Of a stretch of 64,000 nt of DNA, positions 26,311 through 35,398 are shown piece after piece (the first letter of the stretch is position 1; each line of letters opens with the position of its first letter). The notes beneath the pieces are model-generated. The model saw nothing but the letters and a program-made list of their open reading frames with translations, did not search any database and had not been told where the DNA came from. The DNA comes from Erysipelotrichaceae bacterium (GTDB lineage: Bacteria > Bacillota_I > Bacilli_A > Erysipelotrichales > Erysipelotrichaceae). Location of the stretch: positions 16,071-80,070 of the forward strand of contig JAHHRC010000001.1 in NCBI GenBank assembly GCA_020026035.1, read 5' to 3'. A program made the position numbers and the translations under genes.

Positions 26311-27093
26311 TTATCCCAACAGTAACATCAACCCATTAAACAACATCAAGCAGAACACCAAAGAATCAATGCGATCTAGCACTCCACCGTGTTCTGGCAA
26401 AAGATTCCCAAAGTCTTTTAGGTTGAAATGACGCTTAATCGAAGAAAATGCCAAATCCCCAATCTCAGCCATTGCCGGTAATGCAATACTTGCTGTATAC
26501 ACAAGGTTTAAAGGCATCGTAGGACAATACTTCATAGCAATAAGCAAGGAGAATACAACCCCACAGAAATAGCCACCAATCGCACCTTCCCAAGTCTTAT
26601 TTGGCGAAATACGTGGACTCAACTTATGCTTTCCAAAGGCCATCCCAAAGAAATACGCCCCAGAATCACAAGTATAACAAGCAATCGCTACATACAACAT
26701 GCCAAAGCCTCCATAGCCATTTTCATAGATATGGAATACCCCTAACCAAGCAAGAGCTAACATCGTCGCAATTAAATAGGAATATGCGACTTGATCTAAG
26801 CGAAACTCTTCAATGCTAACTTCAAGCACAAATAACACAATCAAAAATACCGCAGCTACAAAGGTAAACAAACTAATCGGTACATGCGCCATCGCTTCAA
26901 TTGCAACAAACAACATTACAACAAACACATACGACACTTTCTTTGCGTTTAGCTTGGCAATTTCATACGACGCAATCGCTGTAGCTAAGGCGATAAACAC
27001 TTCAATATATACACCACCTAAAATAAATGGTGGAATGACCAACAAGGCAAGAACAACACCTGTTATGGTCTTAGTCATCATCTTTTTACTCAT
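26311..27093 (-). CDS. cdsA: Phosphatidate cytidylyltransferase
   Basis: Makes CDP-diacylglycerol from phosphatidic acid and CTP at the membrane, the branch point of phospholipid synthesis. 260 residues, about seven membrane segments. The CdsA signature is seen near the C-terminus (SSIKRHFNLKDFGNLLPEHGGVLDRIDS, partial motif K-D-x-G...HGGxxDRxDS). Overlaps uppS by 8 nt. uppS-cdsA-dxr-rseP is a conserved order. Confidence 0.96.
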   Translation of the reverse strand: MSKKMMTKTITGVVLALLVIPPFILGGVYIEVFIALATAIASYEIAKLNAKKVSYVFVVMLFVAIEAMAHVPISLFTFVAAVFLIVLFVLEVSIEEFRLDQVAYSYLIATMLALAWLGVFHIYENGYGGFGMLYVAIACYTCDSGAYFFGMAFGKHKLSPRISPNKTWEGAIGGYFCGVVFSLLIAMKYCPTMPLNLVYTASIALPAMAEIGDLAFSSIKRHFNLKDFGNLLPEHGGVLDRIDSLVFCLMLFNGLMLLLG

Positions 27094-27790
27094 CTTTCAC
27101 ACCCCCAAAACGACGATCGCGTTTGGTATACTCTTCCAAACAACGCTTTAATACATCTTCGGTAAACTCTGGCCAACTTTCCTGTACAAAGATTAACTCC
27201 GCATAGGCAATTTGCCACAACAAATAATTCGAAATTCGTTGTTCCCCAGAGGTACGAATCATTAAATCTACCGGTGGAAAGTCTTTCGTATATAAATACG
27301 ACGCAAACCCATCTTCATCAATGCCAAGTGTTGCCTTACCTTCTAACACATCACTTGCATAGTGATTCACAGCTTGCACGATTTCTCTTTGTGATCCATA
27401 ATTCATCGCAATGTTTAACGACAATCCCGTATTGTCTTTTGAAAGCTCTTCTGCCTCTAATAAGACTTTCTTCGTATTTTTTGGAAGTTCATCCAAATCA
27501 CCAATCATACGAATACGGAACCCACGGTCAATGAATTCCTGCATATACTTTTTAAAGAAGTAAGAAGGAAGCTTCATTAGATACTCCACTTCATCTTGAC
27601 TTCGTTTCCAATTCTCTGTTGAGAATGCATAAATCGTTAAATATTCAATGCCCATTTCATTTGCGGCGATTGCAATGGTACGAACATTATCCGCCCCAAC
27701 AAGATGCCCGGCGGTACGTTTCTTTCCCTGCGCTTTTGCCCAGCGACCATTGCCATCCATAATAATGGCCAAGTGTTTACACTGTTTCAT
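27086..27790 (-). CDS. uppS: Undecaprenyl diphosphate synthase
   Basis: Cis-prenyltransferase that builds the C55 carrier for peptidoglycan and surface polymers. 234 residues. IIMDGNGRWAKAQGKKR contains the catalytic Asp and diphosphate-binding arginine, with GHLVGADNV and STENWKR following. Near the C-terminus are RTSGEQRISNYLLWQ and the metal-binding E of PEF. First gene of the uppS-cdsA unit, with its own extended -10 promoter and GAGGT ribosome site. Confidence 0.97.
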   Translation of the reverse strand: MKQCKHLAIIMDGNGRWAKAQGKKRTAGHLVGADNVRTIAIAANEMGIEYLTIYAFSTENWKRSQDEVEYLMKLPSYFFKKYMQEFIDRGFRIRMIGDLDELPKNTKKVLLEAEELSKDNTGLSLNIAMNYGSQREIVQAVNHYASDVLEGKATLGIDEDGFASYLYTKDFPPVDLMIRTSGEQRISNYLLWQIAYAELIFVQESWPEFTEDVLKRCLEEYTKRDRRFGGVKDE

Positions 27791-27830
27791 AATTACCTCT
27801 TTTTTTACTCATACTGTACCATTATAGCAT

Positions 27831-27836
27831 TATTTA
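27831..27836 (-). promoter_or_regulatory. Extended -10 promoter of uppS
   Basis: Minus-strand TGC-TATAAT, about 40 bp upstream of the uppS ATG; no good -35. Confidence 0.6.
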
Positions 27837-27887
27837 GACACATTCTTTCACAAAGACAAGAAATCCTTACAAAACAAAGCATCCTAC

Positions 27888-27915
27888 TTGAATCCTCACC
27901 CCATTGACTTATAAT
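27888..27915 (+). promoter_or_regulatory. Promoter of the rubredoxin gene
   Basis: TTGAAT (27888-27893), 16 bp, TATAAT (27910-27915), 27 bp before the ATG. Confidence 0.7.
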
Positions 27916-27942
27916 GAAGACAAGAAATAGGAGGACTTGAAG

Positions 27943-28098
27943 ATGGATAAGTATCAATGCCCATGTGGTTATATCTACGACGAAGAACTAGGAGATGAAG
28001 AAAACGGAATTGCTCCTGGTACACGTTTCGAAGATTTACCAGACGATTGGATGTGCCCAGTATGTGGTGCTCCAAAAGACGTATTCTATAAGATCTAA
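27943..28098 (+). CDS. Rubredoxin with shortened first metal motif
   Basis: 51-residue single-domain rubredoxin, an FeS4 electron carrier. The body is canonical: [21 protein letters not shown], and the second knuckle CPVCGAPKD. The first knuckle reads CPCG (codons TGC CCA TGT GGT), one residue shorter than the usual CxxCG. The ATG has AGGAGG 7 nt upstream, and a promoter and terminator frame it as a single-gene unit. A likely role is electron donation to rubrerythrin or a superoxide or oxygen reductase in an anaerobe, but no partner lies nearby. Confidence 0.92.
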   Translation: MDKYQCPCGYIYDEELGDEENGIAPGTRFEDLPDDWMCPVCGAPKDVFYKI

Positions 28099-28104
28099 TC
28101 TTAG

Positions 28105-28132
28105 AAAGTTGTGCTGCTTGTACAACTTTTTT
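28105..28132 (+). terminator. Terminator of rubredoxin
   Basis: Stem AAAGTTGT / ACAACTTT with a 9-nt loop, ending TTTTTT. Confidence 0.85.
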
Positions 28133-28167
28133 ACGTTTCAACCTGACAATATCTAAAACAAAAAAAT

Positions 28168-28233
28168 GTTTGCAAACCTTTATAATCGGCTTGCAAACGC
28201 ATTCTATGAACATCTTTATAGTAGCAAACGCAT
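28168..28233. repeat. Three GCAAAC repeats between rubredoxin and oppA
   Basis: GTTTGCAAAC (28168-28177), TTGCAAACGCAT (28191-28202) and GCAAACGCAT (28224-28233). The GCAAAC cores start at 28172, 28193 and 28224, spacings of 21 and 31 bp. This is close to two and three helical turns. No gene is seen in this gap. Confidence 0.45.
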
Positions 28234-28291
28234 CCTCTTCTTACAATAGCTCCGGTCGAAGATAGAAGCATTTTTTTCACCAAATCCACTT

Positions 28292-28319
28292 AAAAAGAGT
28301 AGCCAAGCGGCTACTCTTT
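28292..28319 (-). terminator. Terminator of the opp operon
   Basis: Minus-strand 11-bp stem AAAGAGTAGCC / GGCTACTCTTT with a 4-nt loop, then TT; just after oppA. Confidence 0.85.
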
Positions 28320-28323
28320 CATC

Positions 28324-30150
28324 TTATTCAAGTGTTGTACTCATGAAGTACTTGAATCCAAGTGGGTTCGAGAAGAATCCCTTTAGATTTGGTGAAATCA
28401 TGTACAAGTCTGTGTAGAAGTAAACTGGAACTACACAACCAGTTGACATCAATAGGTCTTCTGCACGGTGCATCATAGCGTAACGTGTATCCTCATCGGA
28501 ACAAGTCTTGATTTGGTCGATCAATACATCGTATGTTTGTGCCCATGTACCATTTTCAACCTTCACATCAATACCAAGGTCTGTAAGATCTAGGTTGTAG
28601 ATTGCAAGGTCTTTGTGTGCACCCTTACCGAATTGAATGTCGTTATTACCAGAATTTGTTACCCAAAGATCTAAGAAGCAAATTGGATCGTTGTAGTCAG
28701 CTAACCAACCATTACGAGCAACGCCGTAGTCACCACTCTTACGTGTTTGTAAGAAGGTATTCCATTCTTGGTTTTGTAGTTGCATATCAATACCAACACC
28801 AGCTAATGCGCCTTGGATGTATTCAGCGATTGCCTTATGACCTTCACTTGTGTTGTACAAGTATGTAATGCTTGGGAAGTTTGTAATCTTTCCACTTGCA
28901 TCATCAAAGTCATAGTGCTTCTTAAGAATATCTAATGCCATATTGAAGTTGTCTTCAATTGCGTCTTCATCTACCTTGAAGTAACCCTTATCTGTTCCTG
29001 CATGTTCGTAGAATTCGCCACCCTTGACGTCGCTCATTCCCATTGGTACAAAGCTTGCGGCTGGAACTTGTCCACCTTGGGCTACGTTTTCAACAATGTA
29101 ATTACGATCGAGCAATAAAGAGATTGCCTTACGGATTTCTTGTTCCTTCAAAGCAGCTGCTTTAGGATCTGCATATTCGCTATCTGGAAGTAAACGTTCA
29201 TTGACATTCCAGTTCACATAGTATGTACCAACTTGTCCGACAACCTTAAATTCATCTGGATTGTTTGCCTTTAAAGCAGCGATTTCATTGGTTGGAACAC
29301 TGTCAATATACTGCCAAGAACCATTTTGGAAGTTTGTTAGCATATTGTTTGCATCATCCGATAGATAGAAGTTGATGACAGGCATTGTAACGATATCTGG
29401 AGCATGGTAGTTATCGTTCTTCTTTAGTGTAATCAAGGAGTTATGTTGCCAATCAGCCATAATGAATGGTCCATTACCAACGTAAGTAGATGGATCTGTA
29501 GCCCAAGCTTCGTTGTCTACAACATCCTTACGAACTGGCATAAATGTTGGGAAGGCCAACAATTCATTCCAATATGGTAGATACGTCTTTGTTGTAACTT
29601 CGATTGTATGATCATCGATTGCCTTTGCATTCAATGTCGCATCTGGATTCTTAAATGTTTCACCATCTGCTTCAGTTTCCCACATAGCATCATAGCCATC
29701 CACTACTTCGAAGATATAGCTATAATCGGCCGCAAGTTTTGGTGAAGCAGCACGGTTCCAAGCAAAGATAAAGTCATGGGCTGTCAATGGTTGTCCATCG
29801 CTCCACTTTAAATCATCTTTCAAGGTATAAGTATAGGTTACTGTACCATCATCGTTTGTGACACCATCTGGTAAGTCTTTTGCACAATCAGCGACGATGC
29901 TAAAGTTTCCATCTGCCCCTTTGGACCATTTTGCAAGACCAGCAAACAAGTGGTTCAACATTGTACCACCATCTACAGCAGAGTTTAACGCTGGGTCTAA
30001 TGACGCTGGTTCACTCGCTAAACATAGGTTCAATTCTTGGTCTAAATCATCTTTTGGAGTGTTACTTGTAGTTTTGTTTTCATTACCACCACAACCAACT
30101 AGACTTAAGGCTAAGGTCGTAGCTGTAAGAAGTTTATAAAGCTTTCTCAT
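28324..30150 (-). CDS. oppA: Oligopeptide ABC transporter substrate-binding lipoprotein
   Basis: 608 residues, family 5 solute-binding protein. The signal peptide ends at lipobox LVGCGG (Cys about 20), so it is anchored outside the membrane. Family signatures: ASEPASLDPALNSAVDGG near the start, LKWSDGQPLTAHDFIFAWNRA, YVGNGPFIMADWQ and an RNGWLADYNDP segment. Length and motifs fit OppA peptide binding. It is last in oppBCDFA, with its ATG overlapping the oppF stop (ATGA). Confidence 0.94.
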   Translation of the reverse strand: MRKLYKLLTATTLALSLVGCGGNENKTTSNTPKDDLDQELNLCLASEPASLDPALNSAVDGGTMLNHLFAGLAKWSKGADGNFSIVADCAKDLPDGVTNDDGTVTYTYTLKDDLKWSDGQPLTAHDFIFAWNRAASPKLAADYSYIFEVVDGYDAMWETEADGETFKNPDATLNAKAIDDHTIEVTTKTYLPYWNELLAFPTFMPVRKDVVDNEAWATDPSTYVGNGPFIMADWQHNSLITLKKNDNYHAPDIVTMPVINFYLSDDANNMLTNFQNGSWQYIDSVPTNEIAALKANNPDEFKVVGQVGTYYVNWNVNERLLPDSEYADPKAAALKEQEIRKAISLLLDRNYIVENVAQGGQVPAASFVPMGMSDVKGGEFYEHAGTDKGYFKVDEDAIEDNFNMALDILKKHYDFDDASGKITNFPSITYLYNTSEGHKAIAEYIQGALAGVGIDMQLQNQEWNTFLQTRKSGDYGVARNGWLADYNDPICFLDLWVTNSGNNDIQFGKGAHKDLAIYNLDLTDLGIDVKVENGTWAQTYDVLIDQIKTCSDEDTRYAMMHRAEDLLMSTGCVVPVYFYTDLYMISPNLKGFFSNPLGFKYFMSTTLE

Positions 30151-31166
30151 ACTTCTTCCCTCTTTTCCTTTTCTATGGACTCATCGCTCATTCCTTCATC
30201 AAACAAATGACAGGCAACGAAACGATCAGGTTCCACCTCTTTTAAGGCCGGCATCTTCTTTGTGCAGACCATCTTGGCATATGGACATCGCGTATGGAAC
30301 GGACATCCACTTGGTGCATCTAATGGTGAAGGGATTTCTCCTTTCAATTCGATGCGTTGGTTACTACGGGCAATCTTTGGATCTGGTAGCGGAACCGCTG
30401 ACATCAATGCCTTTGAGTATGGATGGAATGGCTTCTCACACAAAGCATCTGCTTCGGCAAGTTCGACAAGCTTTCCTAAATACATCACGGCAATGCGATC
30501 ACAAATATGACGTACCACCAATAAATCATGGGCAATAAACAAATACGTTAAACCAAGTTCTTGTTGGAGTTTTCCAAACATGTTTATAACTTGGGCTTGA
30601 ATCGATACATCGAGTGCTGATACTGGTTCATCACAGACAATGAAGTCTGGATTCACTGCTAAGGCTCTTGCAATACCGATTCTTTGTCGTTGTCCACCTG
30701 AGAATTCATGGGCATAGCGAGCTGCATGTTCGGAGTTTAAACCAACATGTTTCATAAGCTCGAGAATCTTTTCTCTTCGTTCCTCTTTGCTTGCATACAT
30801 GTGATGAATATCCAATGGTTCTCCAATCATATCCGCAACAGTCATGCGCGGATCTAATGAAGAATACGGATCTTGGAACACCATCGTTGCATGCTTACGG
30901 AACTCTTTCCAATCTTTCTTCGTTTTAATCTCTTTGCCTTTGTAACGAATCGTTCCACCCGTTGGTTCATACAAATTCAAGATCGTACGACCAGCGGTTG
31001 TTTTTCCACAGCCCGACTCGCCTACAAGGCCAAGTGTTTCACCAGGATAAATCTTAAACGAGATATCATCCACAGCTTTCAGTGGCTTCGTTTTTGAAAA
31101 ACCTGTATGAATATCAAAGTATTTCTGCAAATGCTCCACTTCAATCAATGGTTCTTTTTCACTCAT
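30147..31166 (-). CDS. oppF: Oligopeptide ABC transporter ATP-binding protein OppF
   Basis: 339 residues. Walker [11 protein letters not shown]-loop [13 protein letters not shown], signature [15 protein letters not shown], Walker [13 protein letters not shown], and switch histidine IAHD. The C-terminal oligopeptide-transporter extension has the Cys-rich [11 protein letters not shown] segment. Pairs with OppD to power import. It overlaps oppD by 4 nt. Confidence 0.95.
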   Translation of the reverse strand: MSEKEPLIEVEHLQKYFDIHTGFSKTKPLKAVDDISFKIYPGETLGLVGESGCGKTTAGRTILNLYEPTGGTIRYKGKEIKTKKDWKEFRKHATMVFQDPYSSLDPRMTVADMIGEPLDIHHMYASKEERREKILELMKHVGLNSEHAARYAHEFSGGQRQRIGIARALAVNPDFIVCDEPVSALDVSIQAQVINMFGKLQQELGLTYLFIAHDLLVVRHICDRIAVMYLGKLVELAEADALCEKPFHPYSKALMSAVPLPDPKIARSNQRIELKGEIPSPLDAPSGCPFHTRCPYAKMVCTKKMPALKEVEPDRFVACHLFDEGMSDESIEKEKREEV

Positions 31167-32152
31167 ACATGCTCACCACTTTCCATTTTTTCTTTGACGT
31201 TTAACCAACAAGCCGCATAGTGCATCTCATTGATTACCATCTTTTCACACGCTCTCTTGCAACAAATGCGCATTGCCTTTTCACACCGTGGTGCAAATGG
31301 GCAACCCTTTGGCATGTTGAGCAAGTCAATCGGTGTTCCTTGAATTGGCTTCAACGGTTTCCCTTTACTCGATGTCGTTGGAATTGATTGCATTAAGCCT
31401 TTCGTGTATTCATGTTTTGGATTGTAGAAGATTTCATCTGCTGTTCCTTGTTCACAAATACCACCGGCATACATCACAATCACCTCATCACACATCTGGG
31501 CAACGACTCCTAAGTCATGGGTAATCAAGATAATCGCCATGCCAAGTTCTCTTTGAATGTTCTTCATAAGATCTAGAATACTTGCTTGAATCGTTACATC
31601 CAATGCCGTTGTTGGTTCATCGGCAATTAAGATATCCGGTTCGCAAGCAAGTGCCATTGCGATCATCACTCTTTGTCTCATACCCCCAGAGAATTCATAG
31701 GGATATTGTTTCATGCGCTTTTCTGGTTCATTCACATTTACCAAAACAAGCATCTGTACCGCCCTTGCATAGGCTTCTTGTTTTGTGCGATTCGTATGTA
31801 ACAAAATCGCTTCCATCAGCTGTTGGCCAATGGTTAATGTTGGATTTAAAGAAGTCATTGGATCTTGGAAGATAATGGAAATCTTATTTCCACGAATCTT
31901 TCGCATCTCACTTTCTTCTAAGCCAACCAATTCTTTTTGTCGAAAGCGAATCGATCCTTCCACAATCTTTCCACTTCCAGCAAGGATTTGTAGGATCGAA
32001 TAGGAAGTAACCGATTTCCCACTTCCTGATTCGCCAACAATTCCTAATACCTTTCCCTCATCTAAATTGAAGGAAACACCATTCACTGCTTTTACTTCTC
32101 CTGCATCGGTAAAGAATGAAGTATGCAGGTTTTTTACTTCTAATAGTGCCAT
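31163..32152 (-). CDS. oppD: Oligopeptide ABC transporter ATP-binding protein OppD
   Basis: 329 residues. Walker A GESGSGKSV, Q-loop FQDPMTSLNPTL, signature FSGGMRQRVMIAMAL, Walker B ILIADEPTTALD, and H-loop ITHDLGVV. The C-terminal extension has GCPFAPRCEKAMRIC with several cysteines as in other OppD/DppD proteins. Second ATPase of the heterodimer; 15 nt after oppC. Confidence 0.95.
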   Translation of the reverse strand: MALLEVKNLHTSFFTDAGEVKAVNGVSFNLDEGKVLGIVGESGSGKSVTSYSILQILAGSGKIVEGSIRFRQKELVGLEESEMRKIRGNKISIIFQDPMTSLNPTLTIGQQLMEAILLHTNRTKQEAYARAVQMLVLVNVNEPEKRMKQYPYEFSGGMRQRVMIAMALACEPDILIADEPTTALDVTIQASILDLMKNIQRELGMAIILITHDLGVVAQMCDEVIVMYAGGICEQGTADEIFYNPKHEYTKGLMQSIPTTSSKGKPLKPIQGTPIDLLNMPKGCPFAPRCEKAMRICCKRACEKMVINEMHYAACWLNVKEKMESGEHV

Positions 32153-32167
32153 AGTCTCTCTCCTTAG

Positions 32168-33217
32168 TTATCCATTTAGCTTTGGATCGAATGCATCTCG
32201 TAATCCATCCCCAAATAGATTCAATGACAACACAATCAAGGAAATTACAACCGCTGGGATTACCAAACGGTAGGCATACGATGTAATTCCGTTCAATGCG
32301 TCAGAAGCAAGGGAACCAAGGGATGGCATTGGGGCATTAATACCCAAACCTAGGAAGGAGAGATAACTTTCGGTGAAAATAGCAGACGGTATTTGTAGAG
32401 CAGTTGAAATCACAATCACAGAAATGCAATTGGGAATCAAATGCTTCTTAATCACCCATCCACCCCTCGCACCACTTGCTTGCGCGGCTAATATATACTC
32501 TTGTTCTCGTAACGATAGGATTTGACCGCGTATCAAACGTGCCATCGAGACCCAATAGAGTAAGGCAAATACAATAAATAAGGACAACATATTCGTTCCT
32601 AAATGCTCAAAGATCCCACCTTCGACATTCAACGATACCTTCAATACCGAAGATAGTAGAATCACCATTAACATATCTGGTAACGAATAAATCACATCCA
32701 CTATACGCATAATCACCATGTCAACCTTGCCACCAAAGTAGCCTGAGATTGACCCAATCAATAAACCAATGACAAGTACGATAATACTTGCAAAGAATCC
32801 AACGGATAACGATACCCGTGTTCCATAGACAACACGAATAAAGTAATCACGCCCTTGCGAATCGGTTCCAAAGATGTGTGGGAACACATGTTCGCCTGCT
32901 TCAATCATCTTTAACTCTTGCCTAGAATAAGCAAAAGGAGCTAAGTTATTAAACGATGGATCCATTGGCTTCCCCGGTTGCATTCCTAACAATGTATCGT
33001 AGGAATAGGGAAAGAACATTGGAATAAAGATTGCACTTAAGGCAATCACAACAATAATCCAGAAACTAATCATTGCGACTTTGTTCTTTCTAAGACGCTT
33101 TAGCCCATCTTTGAAGAACGTTGTTGATGGTCGCATCTTTACCATGTAGGCCTTTTCTTCTTCACTTGCTAAAAGGAAGTCGTCTAGATCCACATGCATT
33201 GATGGAATAGTACTCAT
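32168..33217 (-). CDS. oppC: Oligopeptide ABC transporter permease OppC
   Basis: 349 residues. A cytoplasmic N-terminal stretch and first membrane helix (MISFWIIVVIALSAIFI) precede the permease core of five more helices. The EAA loop is visible as AAQASGARGGWVIKKHLIPN. An extracytoplasmic DSQGRDYFIRVVYGTR motif precedes the core, typical of DppC/OppC. Pairs with OppB to form the channel. Confidence 0.95.
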   Translation of the reverse strand: MSTIPSMHVDLDDFLLASEEEKAYMVKMRPSTTFFKDGLKRLRKNKVAMISFWIIVVIALSAIFIPMFFPYSYDTLLGMQPGKPMDPSFNNLAPFAYSRQELKMIEAGEHVFPHIFGTDSQGRDYFIRVVYGTRVSLSVGFFASIIVLVIGLLIGSISGYFGGKVDMVIMRIVDVIYSLPDMLMVILLSSVLKVSLNVEGGIFEHLGTNMLSLFIVFALLYWVSMARLIRGQILSLREQEYILAAQASGARGGWVIKKHLIPNCISVIVISTALQIPSAIFTESYLSFLGLGINAPMPSLGSLASDALNGITSYAYRLVIPAVVISLIVLSLNLFGDGLRDAFDPKLNG

Positions 33218-33229
33218 ATATCCTCCCCT

Positions 33230-34156
33230 TTAATCCAAGTTGATTCTTGGATCTACAATCTTATACAAGATGTCTGACACTAAGTTCATAATGACAATCA
33301 ATGAACTCAGAATAATCGTCGTACCCATAATCAAGGTATAATCACGATTCGTAATACTTTGAACAAATGCTCTACCAATACCTGGTACGGCAAAGATTTG
33401 TTCGACTACAAGTGAGCCTGTCACAATGTAGGCTAACATTGGACCAAAGTATGTAATCACCGGTACCAATGCGTTTTTTAAAGCATGTTTGAAGATCACT
33501 TTGTTTTTACTAACACCCTTGGCTTTCGCCGTTCGAATGTAGTCTTGCGATAGAACATCCAACATCGATGATCTAGTAAGTCGTGTGATGTAAGCCATTG
33601 GATATAACATCAATGTCACAATCGGAAGGATCAACCCTTCACTACTTGTCCCATTGGCTGGTAATATCTTGAGCTTCAACGCAAACCACACAAGTAATAA
33701 CGTTCCAATAATGAAGCTTGGCATTGAAACAAACGCTGTCGTTAGTACCATGATGACTCGATCCAAAACTGTATTTCGACGAAGTGCGGCAATGGAGCCT
33801 AGAACAATGCCAAACACTAATGCAAATACAGCGGCAATCAAACCAAGCTTCGCGCTTGTCTTCATCCCATCTTGGATGATATCAATCACCAACCGTCCAC
33901 GTTGTTTCAAAGAAGGACCAAAGTCTAACGTCAAGACCCCACGAACGTAGGTTCCAAACTGCACGATCAGTGGTTGGTCAAGACCATACTTCGCTTCAAT
34001 CGCCTTCTGTGCTGCAGGTGAAACTGCTTTCTCTCCTAGAAACGGACCACCTGGCACCTTATGCATCACGAAGAATGTAATCGCGATGACGATAAATACG
34101 GTAAAGATTGCCAGAAGAATTCGTTTCAATAAATACTTTGCTGTCTTACCACTCAT
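33230..34156 (-). CDS. oppB: Oligopeptide ABC transporter permease OppB
   Basis: 308 residues, six membrane helices. The N-terminal KYLLKRILLAIFTVFIV matches the OppB/DppB family. It is followed by the FFVMHKVPGGPF segment and the EAA loop RTAKAKGVSKNKVIFKHALKN. First gene of the operon, with GGAGGAGAG before the ATG and a promoter about 25 bp further upstream. Confidence 0.95.
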   Translation of the reverse strand: MSGKTAKYLLKRILLAIFTVFIVIAITFFVMHKVPGGPFLGEKAVSPAAQKAIEAKYGLDQPLIVQFGTYVRGVLTLDFGPSLKQRGRLVIDIIQDGMKTSAKLGLIAAVFALVFGIVLGSIAALRRNTVLDRVIMVLTTAFVSMPSFIIGTLLLVWFALKLKILPANGTSSEGLILPIVTLMLYPMAYITRLTRSSMLDVLSQDYIRTAKAKGVSKNKVIFKHALKNALVPVITYFGPMLAYIVTGSLVVEQIFAVPGIGRAFVQSITNRDYTLIMGTTIILSSLIVIMNLVSDILYKIVDPRINLD

Positions 34157-34179
34157 TCTCTCTCCTCCTTGATGTAAGT

Positions 34180-34208
34180 AATATAATCACTTTCATTTTT
34201 GTTTACAA
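34180..34208 (-). promoter_or_regulatory. Promoter of the opp operon
   Basis: Minus-strand TTGTAA (34203-34208), 17 bp, TATATT (34180-34185). An inverted repeat ATTTACAT (34224-34231) / ATGTAAAT (34259-34266) lies upstream and could be an operator. Confidence 0.65.
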
Positions 34209-34291
34209 TAGACTTTCAAATAAATTTACATCATATCGAAAACATTTATGAAACAAGAATGTAAATAAGAAAAAGTTATTAAAGACCACAC

Positions 34292-34324
34292 AAAAAAGTA
34301 GACTTTTCAAACAAAAAGCCTACT
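34292..34324 (-). terminator. Terminator of the orphan ABC ATPase gene
   Basis: Minus-strand 11-bp stem AGTAGGCTTTT / AAAAGTCTACT (one G-T pair), then TTTTT. Confidence 0.85.
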
Positions 34325-34342
34325 ACCATACAATATTTCATT

Positions 34343-35350
34343 TCATTCATTTACAAAAAGAATCACATAACCTAAATCAATTTCAAAACAAACCTCATCA
34401 CCAACCGCATATTCCACATCTGAATACAGCGTCCAACCATCACATTCCAATACAAATCGACCCTCTTCAAACACACAAGACGATACACAAAGACGATACA
34501 ACCCATCCTTACAAATCGAAATATGTTGTGGCCGAATCCCAATCACATAGCTACCACTCACATCGTTTCCAACATCCAAAACACCGTTAAACAAAGATAC
34601 TTTCCCATGCACAAAGTCTACCTGTCTTACATTCATCATTGGCTTTCCTAGAAACATGCCAACAAATAAACAATTTGGATGTTCATATAACGACGCATAC
34701 GAATCCAAGGCAAGAAGTCTACCATCCTTCATTACCCCAACCACATCGCCCATATACATCGCATCTTCTTGGTTGTGACTGACAAATACCATTGTCATTT
34801 CATATTTTCTTTGTAATGCTCGTATTTCCTTACGCAATTCTTTTTGCAATAAAGGATCTAAAGAAGAAAATGGCTCATCCAACAATAAGATACGAGGCCT
34901 TCTTACAAGCGCTCTTGCAATACTCACTCTTTTTTTCTCACCACCACTTAACGTACATGGATAGCGGTCTAACAAATGGCCAATGTGTAAAACATCTGCC
35001 ACTTCGTTTACCATCGAAGCAATTTCCTCTTTTGTATAGCCAAGATACGCTAAGCCATAGGCAATATTCTCAAAGACTCTTGTTTCTTCAAACAATGCGG
35101 CATCTTGAAAGATCATCGCAACATTTCGTTTACTTGCTTGAACCTCATTCATGACTTGTCCATCAAACAAAATACGCCCATCACTTACTTCTTCTAAGCC
35201 AGCAAGCATTCGCAATAACGATGTCTTACCAGATCCACTTGGCCCAACGATGACCAAAGACTTGCCTCGTTCTAAGGTAAACGAAACATCTTTAACAGCT
35301 TCAACACTTCCATAATGTTTGTATACATGTTGTACTTCAATCTTACTCAT
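34343..35350 (-). CDS. Orphan ABC transporter ATP-binding protein (UgpC/PotA-like)
   Basis: 335 residues. ATPase domain with Walker A GPSGSGKTS, Q-loop IFQDAALF, signature LSGGEKKRVSIARAL, Walker B ILLLDEPFSSLD and switch VSHNQEDA. The C-terminal regulatory beta domain (about 230-335) has GIRPQHISI, characteristic of the sugar/polyamine/iron importers (TOBE-type fold). No permease or binding protein of this class is adjacent, so it may serve transporters encoded elsewhere, as MsmK-type ATPases do. The signature GEKKR is slightly unusual against GQRQR. Follows the glycosyltransferase gene across a terminator. Confidence 0.85.
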   Translation of the reverse strand: MSKIEVQHVYKHYGSVEAVKDVSFTLERGKSLVIVGPSGSGKTSLLRMLAGLEEVSDGRILFDGQVMNEVQASKRNVAMIFQDAALFEETRVFENIAYGLAYLGYTKEEIASMVNEVADVLHIGHLLDRYPCTLSGGEKKRVSIARALVRRPRILLLDEPFSSLDPLLQKELRKEIRALQRKYEMTMVFVSHNQEDAMYMGDVVGVMKDGRLLALDSYASLYEHPNCLFVGMFLGKPMMNVRQVDFVHGKVSLFNGVLDVGNDVSGSYVIGIRPQHISICKDGLYRLCVSSCVFEEGRFVLECDGWTLYSDVEYAVGDEVCFEIDLGYVILFVNE

Positions 35351-35376
35351 ACCCCTATTTTAGCATAAACAGAACA

Positions 35377-35398
35377 AAAGACCGCCTTAGCGATCTTT
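35377..35398 (-). terminator. Terminator of the glycosyltransferase gene
   Basis: Minus-strand stem AAAGATCGC / GCGGTCTTT (one G-T pair) with a 4-nt loop, then TTGTTC. Confidence 0.65.

Noticed and set aside
27910..27915. TTGACT immediately before TATAAT upstream of rubredoxin as a -35/-10 pair
   Set aside because: The boxes abut with no spacer. TTGAAT 16 bp upstream of the same TATAAT is a workable -35.
27896..28213. 105-codon minus-strand frame over the rubredoxin gene
   Set aside because: It is antisense to a clear rubredoxin with its own promoter, ribosome site and terminator.
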